NCBI GenBank assembly: GCA_015039365.1
Contig: WION01000481.1
Coordinates: 1-40,054 of the forward strand
Direction of reading: 5' to 3'
Source: Amanita rubescens
Lineage: Eukaryota; Basidiomycota; Agaricomycetes; Agaricales; Amanitaceae
DNA: 40,054 bases
Positions 1-16,079 of the stretch are shown piece after piece. The notes beneath the pieces are model-generated. The model searched no databases, was not told the DNA's origin, and saw only the letters and a list, made by a program, of their open reading frames with translations. Position 1 is the first letter of the stretch, and every line of letters begins with the position of its first letter. A program made the translations under genes and the position numbers.

Positions 1-1060
<1,060 letters not shown>

Positions 1061-1071
1061 AGGCGATGTGA

Positions 1072-2041
1072 GATCGTGGATCCGACTGTGTTACATGCGG
1101 CGCCTAAACAGCGCCCTGGATCTCATGCCATTCCAGAAGGATTTTCCTATTCAAGCATCCTCTTGTATTCCGCTCAGCGCCCAGAGATTAGTTTTCCATG
1201 TGCAAATATACTCCGTGGCTTAATACCGGCGAGTCCCCCATTTCTATGATGCTTTTTTGGATATAAGGCAACGGTCAGTGGATCGGAATACGCGCTCCGA
1301 TTCTGTGCCCGGTGCTATGCCTTCTCCGATGCTACTTATTGTGATGATATTCACGGACTCCGCAATAAGTAGCATAGGACAAAACACGACGTATGTCATC
1401 TAGCAAAGTCCTATCGGAATATCTCGTCTCGAAGTACCCAGTAATCAAGACGTGATCATCATTCCTTTGCATAGACTTTAGCAGTAAGAATAAGTGGCAA
1501 ACTGAATAACTTATACCAAAATGCACAACTTGGCAAGGTTCGAGCCTGTTGCCTGTGTCCTTCATTTATAAACGTTCTTTCTTGATCATGGTGAGTCCGT
1601 CGGAAGTAATGTTTCTCGTGCTTCCAACAGGTATAGTAGAGGAACTGAAGCGGTGGACTCGAGTCGAGTTTGCGTGGGCCAGTGGGAAACAAAGGTTGGT
1701 AAGTATGATGAAGAGGTTTGTCACGCAAGCATTATTATCCGCGCCCGGGATTCCGCGGAACGTTCGGCTCAACTTTTACACACGAACCCGTGGTGACAAG
1801 TGAATTCGACAATCAATACAGCCGCAAAAGTTTCTGTCGAAATCAATATTAACGAGAAAAAAAAATGCTCAGTGTTCATATAGTAATAGCGACATCTCCC
1901 TTTCGAAGCACTGTGCTACATATGAAGAGTATACTATCCGTACCAATGTCTGCAAAGTTCAATATGCCGGTCAACGGTTGATCACAACAGATCTTGCCGT
2001 CAGGAATGGACACGCGGTGTACGACGAGTCGCTGAAATCGA
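1072..2041. other. Intergenic stretch between helicase copies A and B
   Basis: About 970 bases separate the 5' end of copy A from the 3' end of copy B. Short open frames overlap on both strands around 1550-1800, but none shows a recognisable motif, signal peptide or coherent splice structure. Nothing further can be supported here. Confidence 0.5.
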
Positions 2042-4779
<2,738 letters not shown>

Positions 4780-5542
4780 AAAGAGGCCTGAAGTAGGGAG
4801 AGCATGCGATGGGTTCCCAGTGGGATCGATGGACTTGGCTGTATTATTGCAACTAAGCTACGCTCAGGCCCCGATCCTGGGAGCTTCTTATCTTAACATC
4901 CTCTTGCGTTCTGCTGCGCGGCTGTCGAGATGTTAGCTCTGCGGTTGGCTTCGATACATTTCCGGGGTAAGAAGCTGATCAGCGACCCTCTTGCGGATGG
5001 TTCGTTATCAGTGGATTCATTTCCGCTCGCTGCGCGTGCCTTCCCCGGCGCTACTTATTACGAGGATGTGTCATCAGATATCAAAGGACCTTTTATCAGC
5101 ATCAAAGCGTTAAATTGAGGAGTTCTCCGCGAGAAGAAGTGAAGATTCCTCGCCTTCGATGCGTAGTCCATCGCATCCATTGCGTAGTCCATGCATTGGC
5201 CGATGTTCCGTCCTAATCGTAGAACTAGGTTAGAACGTGTTCTGTAGTTTCTGATGACTCACAATGAGGCAGAGAAGGGATGGTGTATGACATCATAAAC
5301 GGAGTGGTCTTATCGTTGAACTTGAAACTTGTAGGGATCAACAACGCTCGAGTGTGACGTCACAACGCTCGGAACTGGCCGCAGCTGGACCAAAGAAGCT
5401 AACTTGCAAAAGCACCGATGTCGCAATATTCGTTAAAAATCGATAGAGCGTGCTCTACGCTCTACAAAGCTGAGATTTATTTTCTGCAGCGGCGTTTCCC
5501 GGTGGCTGTGCACACCTTAATGCGTTCATCCTCCAGCAACGG
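4780..5542. promoter_or_regulatory. Divergent intergenic region between helicase copy B and the MRM2-like gene
   Basis: About 760 bases between two divergently transcribed genes. It contains a palindromic TGACGTCA (5355-5362), the consensus CRE site for bZIP factors, flanked by two direct copies of ACAACGCTCG (5341-5350 and 5362-5371). Open frames at 4700-5118 show no recognisable product and are probably spurious. Confidence 0.45.
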
Positions 5543-6489
5543 ATGTCGTTCCGTCCTTCTCTAGTCGCTCTTTCAAAGAAAAAATCGTCTCAATGGATTG
5601 TCCGCCAAACCAAAGATCCATACGTCAAGAAGCGTGCATCCGACCCCAATCAGTACCGTTCACGATCAGCCTTCAAACTTTTAGAAATCAACGACCTTTA
5701 CGGTGACTTCCTTACAAAACCGGACGTGAAAGCCGTGGTTGACTTGGGCGCGGCTCCGGGGGGCTGGAGTCAGGTTGTTGCTGCCAAGTTTGGTTACTAT
5801 ACAGTCAAAGAGGGTCGAAGCCAGCGGGAGCGGGGAACGGATCGGGATGATGACCAACGGCCCAAATCGGGCTCGTGGACGTCGTGGAATACCGCTGAGA
5901 GGTCGCGAGCTGCGGTCGAGGACACGTTTGACCCGCTGAATATCGAAGATGAGATGGAATTGGGCGGTGGGGGTAGTAACAAGGGCAAGGGCACGATCAT
6001 TGCAGTGGACTTGCTGCGCATGCTTCCTATTCCCGGTGTTGAGTTTTTGCAAGCCGATTTCTTATCACCGCAGGCTGCGGAGCAGATACAAACTTTGTTG
6101 AAACTAAACAGCAGCTCAGACGGGCTGGTAGATGTTGTGCTTTCGGACATGGCGGCTAATTTGTCCGGAAATGATACACGGGATATCGAGTCAAGTCTTC
6201 AGATCTGCAATGCTGTCTTTGAATTTGCGAAACGAAATCTTAGGACAGCCGAGTCCACGGGAACGAAACTTGGTGGTGTATTACTGTAAGTGGAAGAAAT
6301 CCTGAGCGATATTTGATTGTACTGACTGGGGTTAGTATGAAATATTTTATGGATCCGTCGCTGCAGCAATTCTCCAAGGCACAGCTTGAGCCAGGCTTTC
6401 ATGATGTGAAGTATGTCAAACCTCCATCCAGTCGGGCATCGTCGAGAGAAGGGTTTTTTTTATGTCGTGGTTGGAAAGGCTGCATATAA
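5543..6489 (+). CDS. MRM2: FtsJ/RrmJ-type rRNA 2'-O-ribose methyltransferase, mitochondrial MRM2-like
   Basis: SAM-dependent 2'-O-ribose methyltransferase of the RrmJ/FtsJ family; the fungal mitochondrial member MRM2 methylates a uridine of the large-subunit rRNA. Exon 1 5543-6285, intron 6286-6335 (GTAAGT...TTAG), exon 2 6336-6489 give 298 residues. The SAM-binding motif VDLGAAPGGWSQV is at about 66-78. The K-D-K-E catalytic tetrad can be placed at K45, D202 (VVLSDMAAN), K250 (LMKYFMD) and E286 (SREGFF). A roughly 60-residue charged and glycine-rich insertion (about 90-150) separates motif I from TIIAVDLL, longer than in bacterial RrmJ. The basic N-terminus fits mitochondrial import, but no targeting cleavage site is evident. 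The assignment to MRM2 instead of a cytosolic FtsJ rests on overall size and the N-terminus. Confidence 0.85.
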
Positions 6490-6654
6490 TAGTCACTCGT
6501 TTGTTCCCATAGTATCATGTTATACAAGGCAATACTTTATAGAACGCATACAGCAGGAGACCAGAGAGAGGACAAACATAGAAATGTACTAAGATAGGCA
6601 TATGCATGACTTGCTTCTTTCGTCGAGTCATTTCGACGTCAATCACCGAGTCAT

Positions 6655-7121
6655 TTAGGCACCGAAACCATAGAGTGTGCGACCAGAACGCTTGAGCGCA
6701 TACACGACATCGAGGGCGGTAACAGTTTTGCTGTCGAGGGGTCAGTCACGCCATAGAGTACGGTCTACACAACATACCGCTTAGCGTGCTCAGTATAAGT
6801 GACAGAGTCACGGATAACGTTCTCCAAGAAGATCTTCAAGACACCACGGGTCTCCTCGTAAATCAAGCCGGAAATACGCTTCACACCACCGCGACGGGCA
6901 AGACGACGGATAGCGGGCTTGGTGATACCTAAACGCGGGTCGTTAAGCTATTCCGACACTCAACACCAAGACTGCGGCTTGCCTTGGATGTTGTCGCGAA
7001 GAATCTTGCGGTGACGTTTCGCACCGCCCTTTCCGAGACCCTGAAGCCAAACTGTTAGTGAAATGCTCAGCAAGACGTTACATGGACTACTGACCTTTCC
7101 ACCCTTTCCACGGCCGGACAT
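6655..7121 (-). CDS. Histone H4
   Basis: Core histone H4 of the nucleosome, 103 residues, in four exons: 7095-7121 (MSGRGKGGK), 6983-7040 ([19 protein letters not shown]), 6778-6928 and 6655-6730 (ending GRTLYGFGA). The sequence matches the near-invariant H4 protein. Introns are 7041-7094 (GTCAGT...TTCAG), 6929-6982 and 6731-6777 (GTATGT...ACAG). The middle intron begins with GC: the exon ends CAAG and continues GCAAGC, and no GT placement keeps the protein intact, so this is a GC-AG intron. No divergent H3 partner is visible next to it. Confidence 0.97.
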
Positions 7122-8979
7122 GTTATTTGTTGCTGAACGTGAACGCTGAAGGTAGTTTAGATGATGGTGGTTGGAGAAAGAGAGTGGCTCGTTGATTGGA
7201 CGCGTTTATTATCAATTATCCCGCGTCTGTTTGGTCATGTTGACGCGCCCTGGGCTGGCCGTGGGAAAAAGGACTTTTGGAACACAACTTAGCCTATTAG
7301 CGTGCCCTCTCAACTAGAAGAGGACACATCACAAACAGCCTCCTCACAATTGGGTGATTTGCATTACAAAACAAAGACAACACACTTGAGACAAACATAT
7401 AGGTCTTGATAATACATATATTCAACACACCTGATGCCCGATGAGCAGGCTGAGGACTGATAACTGTACGTGTGACAGGACGAATTGCGCATGCGACTCA
7501 ATGTTGATACAAGTACAGATTCTTTCAAGTGACGTACGGAGTTAATACTGATTGTATGTTATCTCTTGATGTCCTCCGCGGAGCAGCGCGCTGAACCAGG
7601 TCGTATCGATCCACGCTCGATCCACTTACTAACGTTCTTGAAACACGCATCATCAATGAACGTGAACCTCAACAAATGAAAAGACCCACCCAAGGTCCAT
7701 CCCGCTCATCCTCGCATTCACCGCGACCGCATTCACCGCCTCATTTCTTCGTATTATTTCTTCGCTTGGCATAGAAAGCCCCCAAGTTCAACACTCCCAA
7801 GTCTCCACCAATGACTCGCCTGCCGAAACGTCGATGATAGCATCCAGCCGAGGGAGAACTCGCTAATAAACTCCGCGTCGTATAGTTCCAACAGGAAGAA
7901 GGCTTGAGCGCAGACTCGGAGGAGGGAGGCGCGTTGGGATCGACTGGAGAGTTTGGTGGTTACCTCCGCGCACGGACTCGTTCTGTTGCAGCCGTTGAAG
8001 ATGGTGGACGGAGGCTTAAAAGAGGTGTCCCAGTAGAGAATGAGTAGCCGAGGAGTCAAGAAGGGTAAGAGATGTCGACTCTTGCTTGGTCTGGCTCATT
8101 CCATGTTTTCGCTTCTTCGTTTGTTGTTTTTTTCTCTCAAAGATTTCACGTAGTGTGGCGTTGCATGGAGGGGGTTACTTCTTGAAGAGCTTCAGCGAAC
8201 AAACACGCATATAGCGAGTAAATACATACTTGTCTGTCCGCACGACTCGAACCCCACTCATTTCAATCTCCTTGATTATGACTAAATCGTCTTGCTGCCA
8301 CCAAGCGCTCCAGTGAAACTCGCCAGACATCCATCAGGACATCCATACAGCAAAACCAGTTTGGGTAATAGATGGGTGCGGGGCTGGGGGCCTGTAAAAG
8401 AAGAAGGTCAGTCTGCTGCGCATACTATGGGAGATGAAGGCTGACCTTCATGCCTGACTAGACCCGGGATGACCGTATTTCTCCGCTGCGCCATATAATC
8501 AGCATCCTTTTCCTTGCTTTGCACCTCCGTACAAACCGGCGCCTACGCTCTCTGCCCTCTCTCTTATATTCATGGAGTGCGAGCTACGACCTTACGATCC
8601 GTGTATGCTAGGAGTACGGATGGGGGCGATACCGTCGTTGCCTGGGATAGAAGCGAAGGGATTGTTGGAACGATTGATGCCAGATGCAGAGGGCCAGGAA
8701 TTCTTGACTCCAGCAGACGTGCGATATGGAGAAAAGCCCTCGGAAACGATTAGCGTCCGAAGAGCATTCTGAGCAGGAATTCAAACAAGGGCACTACCGG
8801 TTTGTTTCGTTTTGACGTAGTAATTAGTGTATATACACAGCCCTGTATTACGAGACTGGGGAGCCAGTCTTGCGATAATCTTGTATGTAGTACATTCTAC
8901 CCTTCGTCATCACTCATGGTGACCTTGAGATAGTGTGGAACGTAGTTCTGACACTATTTTAAGCCAAAATCGTGATGAC
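7122..8979. other. Intergenic region between histone H4 and the NACHT-WD40 gene
   Basis: About 1.86 kb. The first 150-200 bases must hold the H4 promoter. Open frames at 7754-8059 (minus) and 8514-8772 (plus) are short, overlap other frames and show no motif. The second includes a 66-codon frame from an ATG at 8572 that could be a small gene, but I see no supporting evidence. Confidence 0.4.
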
Positions 8980-11900
8980 CTATGGTGTATAACAGTGAAT
9001 CCAACCAAGACCTATCATGGCCTGACAAAAGTCAACAGTGGCAAATCCAGAACGAGAAATGATGAGGATATTGAAAGATGAAAGCAATCCAACTTCTTGT
9101 GGCACCCACATAAGGTAGTTTTGCCCCTGAGAAGAAATAATCCAATTTGTGTTTGTCAAATTCCAAGGAAAGTACTCATCAACACATTCCACACTTGCAG
9201 ACTTGTCATCCGAGCTCACAATCTGCATCCCATCACTCAAAAACGCGACCGAGTTGACCGACCCGGTGTGGCCCTTCAGCTCCTTCAGCTCCACACCTGT
9301 CGACACATCCCACACCCGCACAGAGTTGTCAGACGAGCCAGACACAATCCGTGTCCCATCGCTCGAAAACGCGACCGAAAAGACCCACTCGGTGTGGCCC
9401 TTCAGCTCCTTCAGCTCCACACCTGTCGACGCATCCCACACCCGCACAGACTTGTCAGACGAGCCAGACACAATCCGCATCCCATCGCTCGAAAATGCGG
9501 CCGATTTGACGCACTCGGTGTGGCCCTTCAGCTCCTTCAGCTCCACACCTATCAACGCATCCCATACCCGCACAGACTTGTCATACGAGCCAGACACAAT
9601 CCGCGCCCCATCGCTCGAAAACGCGACAGAATTGACGCACTCGGTGTGGCCCTTCAGCTCCTTCAGCTCCACACCTGTCGACGCATCCCACACCCGCATA
9701 GACTTGTCATACGAGCCAGACACAATCCGTGTCCCATCGCTCGAAAACGCGACAGAATTGACCGACCCGGTGTGGCCCTTCAGCTCCTTCAGCTCCACAC
9801 CTGTCGACGCATCCCACACCCGCACAGAGTTGTCATATGAGCCAGACACAATCCGCGTCCCATCGCTCGAAAACGCGACCGAAAAGACCGACCCAGTGTG
9901 GCCCTTCAGCTCCTTCAGCTCCACACCTGTCAATGCATCCCACACCCGCACAGAGTTGTCGTCCGAGGCAGACACAATCCGCGTCCCATCGCTCGAAAAT
10001 GTAACCGATCTGACCCACCCGATGCGGCCCTTCAGCTCCTTCAGCTCCACACCTGTTGACGCATCCCACACCCGCACAGAGTTGTCAGACGAGCCAGACA
10101 CAATCCGCGTCCCATCGCTCGAAAACGCGACCGAAAAGACAGACCCGGTGTGGCCCTTCAGCTCCTTCAGCTCCACACCTATCGACGCATCCCACACCCG
10201 CACAGAGTTGTCATCCGAGCCAGACACAATCCGTGTCCCATCGCTCGAAAACGTGACCGATCTGACCCACCCGGTGTGGCCCTTCAACTCCTTCAGCTCC
10301 ACACCTGTCAACGCATCCCACACCCGCACAGAGTTGTCATCCGAGCCAGATACAATCCGCGTCCCATCGCTCGAAAACGCGACAGAATTGACCCACTCGG
10401 TGTGGCCCTTCAGCTCCTTCAGCTCCACACCTGTCGATGCATCCCACACCCGCACAGAGTTGTCATCCGAGCCAGACACAATCTGCGTCCCATCGCTCGA
10501 AAACGCGACCGATCTGACCCACCCGGTGTGGCCCTTCAGCTCCTTCAGCTCTGCACCTGTCGACGCATCCCACACCCGCACAGACTTGTCATCCGAGCCA
10601 GACACAATCCGCATCCCATCGCTCGAAAACGCGACCGAAAAGACTGACCCGGTGTGGCCCTTCAGCTCCTTCAGCTCTGCACCTGTCGACGCATCCCACA
10701 CCCGCACAGACTTGTCGCACGAGCTAGACACAATCCGCGTCCCATCGCTCGAAAACGCGACCGATCTGACGCCCTCGGTGTGGCCCTTCAGCTCCTTCAG
10801 CTCCACACCTGTCGATGCATCCCACACCCGCACAGAGTTGTCGTCCGAGCCAGACACAATCCGCATCCCATCGCTCGAAAACGCGACCGAAATGACCGAC
10901 CCGGTGTGGGCCTTCAGCTCCTTCAGCTCCACGCCTGTCGACGCATCCCATACCCGCACAGAGTTGTCATACGAGCCAGACACAATCCGCGTGCTGTCCC
11001 CTGAAAATGCAACAGCCAAGATTCTTCCCCCAGCTGATACCGTCATCAATGGCAAATCAATACTACTGCCTTTGGTATGCGTAAAGACAGGGATGCGAGT
11101 GAATTGGTTTTTCCACTTCCGAGAGAGACTAGTTTCCCGCGACCATGTTGCCAACGCCGAGATGTACAGATGCGGTGTCGATTCGGCAGCCGGGCTCCCA
11201 GCAAAATAGGTAGCAAAATTGGCAGCTTCACCAAGGTCACGTGCCAATTCCGAATAACTGTTCCCGTACTGACCGACACCAGTTAGTTCTTGCAGCATAA
11301 CTCAAGCCTTGCGATCCATACCTTCAATACCCACTGACGTGCATGCAGAAGCATTGGGGTACACTGATTGCATAATCCAAGTAAATTCATAACCTCGATC
11401 CAGAACAGGACACGAATTTGGAGGAGATCCGAAATACAGCAACGAAGATTATCGGTATTGATCAGCTGGGGCAATGGCAAGTGGTCAGTCCAGTGGCGAG
11501 ATGAGTACCTAAGAACAGCAGTGATGTTCTGGTCAACCTGCTTAGACAGCGCAGTGGCGTTGTCGCGGTCGAACAGGAAGGATGAAGTTATATCACCCAT
11601 GTTGAATCGCAAACTGGACTTCATGACGCCGAAGCAAGATTCACCAAGAAGATTGTGGTGGGCTGGTTCGTTACACGAAAACAGAAAGTTCTTCTCACCA
11701 ACGCGGAAGTTTGACCGGGCTGGATCAAAAATGAAGTCGGGGAATGAGGCATGGTACCAAAAAACTCGATCGTCCTGGGTATATAGCACGGAATGGAGAC
11801 TATCCAAAACGGCCTTTGCGGCTTCATCATCATTGCCTGCGATGAGCGCAGCAACGGTGGAGGATGATGTGCGTTCAGCCGTACATAGGAAGGTATAAAG

Positions 11901-14072
11901 GATACGCAATCGGCGAGTCAAGATATTTCCTTCGAACTCCGAAAAGGCGTCGTGCAGAATTTGGCGGTATAATATGTCGATTAAGAATGTAGCACTTGCG
12001 GAAGCCGACGTGGAAAGGAGATTGTTAAGCATCTCGGTCTGCTCTTTAGAGGAGATCGAGTTACACCGGGTCAAATACCTCACCACCGTCGCAGCGTAGA
12101 TGAACAGACCACCTGCCTGTTGTCCAACCTCGGCCAGCTCTGGACTGCCAGCAAGCTTCGGCAGCTTAATGTTCAAGTACATTTTGATGTCTGACTTTGC
12201 CTCTTCGATCGGCACGTCTTGGAGACGACAAACAGCCTCGGATGCGAAGGACTCGCAGAGTGTAACAATTTTAGGATCTGATCGACTGGTCACGAGAAAC
12301 TTCAAGCCTCTGATATCGTCTTTGTTGATTGCTGTGAGTAGGTCGCGCAGAAATGCTGACCCTCCGTTGTCCTTGATCTCGTCGAGAGCATCGATGACAA
12401 CAAGGTAGTGTGGTAGTTCAAGGGGGCGTGTAGCTTCGGACAGTTGCCAAGGTCCAAGAAGAAGACTCTTTATCTGGCAGGAGACGTCGTGATTGACTGC
12501 GTCGGATTTGTCGGCAACATGCAAAGCGTTTGCATACGATTTGCATTTACGAGCAAGCTGGTAGGCGATGGTGGGAAGGATACGGGTCTGAACTTGCGTT
12601 TCTTGGTATTGTCGTGAGCAGAAAAAGTTGCCGCCCAAAACGGTGAGCTCGTTGGCTTCACCATCCTTCTCGAATCGTTTGGCTATGGTATACGCAATTG
12701 TGGTTTTGCCGGAGCCAGCTTGACCGGTCAGCCAGAAGACACGCGGGCTGTTAGATGAGCAATCATTAGCCCATTTGATAATATCTTCCAATATCTTGAC
12801 ACGCGTTCCGTTCGTGCACACTTCCCGCTTCAGGCCCTGCTCTTCGAGAATAGTATTGTGGTCGGCCTTCTCGGAGGGACGCAGACTTTGGAGGGCCTCT
12901 TTCTGTTCAATCAATCAGTGTCGGTCACAAGCCAGGAAACCGAGATACTTGCCTTGATGTCGTCGTGTATTATGTTCGCCGTTTCCTGGATGCTGTTCGC
13001 CATTTCGAACTGGGAATAAACAATGAGCAAATACATAAGCTTAGACGAATATAAGAGTATGGACCTGGAAGGATGTCGTAGCACCATTTACGCGTTGAAA
13101 GATTTGGCCGATCATCTTCTGATATTCTTCATGGTCTAGCGTCCGTATGGTCAGCGATTTATGGGTGAGGTCTTCTAACTTCTTCATTTCTTCCCGAAGG
13201 ATCCTAGATGGCGACGCGTTCATTGTGGTATACCATTTGACGCAGGGAGGATGACGTACTGTTTGAGTTTCTCCATCTCCTGTTCGGCGGCCTTCGGAAT
13301 ACCGATAGCTACAGTCCTCTCCACAGCCAGGAGTCTGTTCGCCGTTTCTTCGAGACGTTGTGCAAGCTCGTCCTTGTTGTCTCCGACTGCCTGAGATAAA
13401 GATTAGTCTGTGCTCGAGATACAGAGGCGAGAACCCACATCTTTTATCTCGATGATCGCCTTAGCAATGGAGAATGCCATCTTAACTGGATTAGTCTGGA
13501 TGCAGTCCGGCAGCTTCTTGAGGAGCGTTTGGGCGAACCGCGAAGCTACTCCAAGACCCTGTTTTGTAGTCGCCTTCCAATCCGAGACCGGCATTTGAGA
13601 ATTAATCAACGCTGGTTCTTCAGTACGAGTCGGATTTCGCGGCCGTGCGCGAAGTCAATTCTCAGACGCGACGACCGAGCGTATGCAATCTCACCTTGAA
13701 CAGCGGAACCCCGCAGATCCGGAATGCTTGACGAAAAATGCTTTACTGACTGGAAGGGGGTGGTAGGACCTGGATGGTGGGCTGAGTCCGCTAGATCTGT
13801 GAGGTAGAAATCCATGCCCTGAGTCAAGGTAGCGTCGGCGCCTAGAGAGAGTTTGAGTCGGATAAAACTAAGATGGGACCAATATACTTACTTGAACCCG
13901 TCCGCTCTGCACTTCTTGAGACAGGATCGTGAGCGCCAGATGCATAGGAGATGGGAGTTGAATTCGACGGGCTAGCCGAGGCGCTGGCTGATTTGTGCCG
14001 CTTTAGGGGCCTTAGGGGCTTTAGGAGCGTCTTGAATATCGTTCGTGCAGTGCCTTCACGTCGGTCGGCCAT
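8980..14072 (-). CDS. NACHT-WD40 STAND receptor (HET-E/NWD type)
   Basis: Signal-transducing STAND ATPase of the type that controls heterokaryon incompatibility and probably non-self recognition in fungi. Eight exons keep one frame to 1565 residues: 13892-14072, 13695-13841, 13611-13439, 13260-13390, 13065-13203, 12953-13009, 11322-12902, 8980-11268. Residues 1-276 form a serine-rich start followed by helical, coiled-coil-like sequence of unassigned type. The NACHT domain has Walker A GQAGSGKTT (about 336-344), Walker B VVIDALDEI and sensor TSRSDPKI, then a winged-helix-like part ending HASFPDFIFD. Residues about 804-1565 carry WD40 repeats. Intron 7 (11269-11321) has a textbook ACTAAC branch site. 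Intron 6 (12903-12952) starts with GC (AAG/GCAAGT), required for frame. Start chosen as the ATG at 14072; the N-terminal exons are less certain than the last two. Confidence 0.88.
9190..11030 (-). repeat. Array of about 14 near-identical 126-bp WD40 units plus one degenerate unit
   Basis: Each 42-residue unit follows the pattern SVAFSSDG-RIVSGS-D-SVRVWDASTGVELKELKGHT. I count 14 complete units and a last unit that decays after DKSASVE. Identity is very high at the DNA level. Differences cluster at the residue after HT (G or E), at the next positions (S, W, C or G; then F, R, N, I or K) and around the S-(D/Y/S/C)-D-(N/K) turn. This resembles the high-identity repeats of HET-E-type proteins that evolve by unequal recombination with diversifying positions on the propeller surface. 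Repeat number in the assembly may be wrong because units are so similar. Confidence 0.93.
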
Positions 14073-14341
14073 GGAGAGAGGCAAGGGAACACGAGGCTAC
14101 AAGCGTGACGCGTGACGCGTTGCAATGTTATAAGAGACTTACAAGAGCTTACAAGGGGCTATAAGTGGGCATTTATGTCGTACGTTAAGGAAATAGGTTG
14201 CTGTTCCAATGATAAAGTTACGTTCGTAGCACGCGGAATGGCAGGTTGGGTGTACTATTTTGGGAAGTGTGGCTGTGCATATTAGTAATCGACCGTGATG
14301 CGTGACCAATGACATTTTGAGTCAAGTCAATCCACCACAAT

Positions 14342-15395
<1,054 letters not shown>

Positions 15396-15517
15396 CTCGG
15401 AACTTCGTCGCCATGAAGTTCATGGCCTTGACGGCGTGACGCGTCCCAACATGTCCCGCGAGTCCAGCTTTTCGTCATCCTTCACCCAGCCTTAAGCCTT
15501 TACTTACAGAACCCAGG

Positions 15518-15949
15518 TTGCGCGTGACTTCACTGGACATCATTCCCGATACCACAATATCCGTATCATCCATCGGTCACATGGATAGCCTCTGGCTCCC
15601 AAAATCATATCGGGACTTAAAAATGCTGCCACCTACATCTATCGTCTATACGCGTCACCCCGGCAATACCGTCGTTCAAACCGCCCCCCAAGTCGTCATC
15701 AAGTATGGAGGGACATTTTCGGAAGAGATTAAATGTGCGCGTTTCGCTCGTTGCAAGACTTCGTTACCTGTCCCACGCATCATCCACCATCCTCCATTCA
15801 CACGATGCTGGTATATTTGTATGGAGAAGATCCATGGCGTCTCGCTGGACAAAGTAATCGATACATTGACTGTGAAACAACTCGAGTCTGTCGGGTTGAG
15901 TGTGAAGTGGATTGCTGCGGGAAGCTTGTCGCGATACTGGCTGCGATAA
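15518..15949 (+). pseudogene. Aminoglycoside-phosphotransferase/kinase-like fragment
   Basis: A 143-codon frame whose middle resembles the N-lobe of fungal APH-like phosphotransferases: VVIKYGG (possible ATP-binding lysine strand), an E in SEEIKCARFARC, LPVPRIIHHPP, then YICMEKIHGVSLDKV, the hinge region of this fold. The C-lobe with the catalytic HGD and metal-binding motifs does not follow; the frame closes at 15949 and downstream sequence shows no continuation I can recognise. It may be a truncated gene or an exon of a badly preserved one. The family call is tentative and rests on motif order only. Confidence 0.5.
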
Positions 15950-16079
15950 GTCTCAGCTATCTTTGGTGCATCTCCTTCTTTCCCAAGGATCGTCTCCAAA
16001 ACGTCCTCTTCAGATCATTTTCGAGATTCGGGAAAGGCACAGGCGCATATTGACCCTGTTTCCCGTTGACCTATAAACA

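Noticed and set aside
7754..8059. 101-codon minus-strand frame as a gene
   Set aside because: No motif, signal peptide or splice context. A frame of this length is expected by chance in this base composition.
9149..11209. 686-codon open frame on the plus strand across the WD40 array, and similar frames in the third register
   Set aside because: The 126-bp repeat length is a multiple of three, so any stop-free register in one unit stays open through all units. The sequence is only the antisense shadow of the WD40 repeats and shows no domain of its own.
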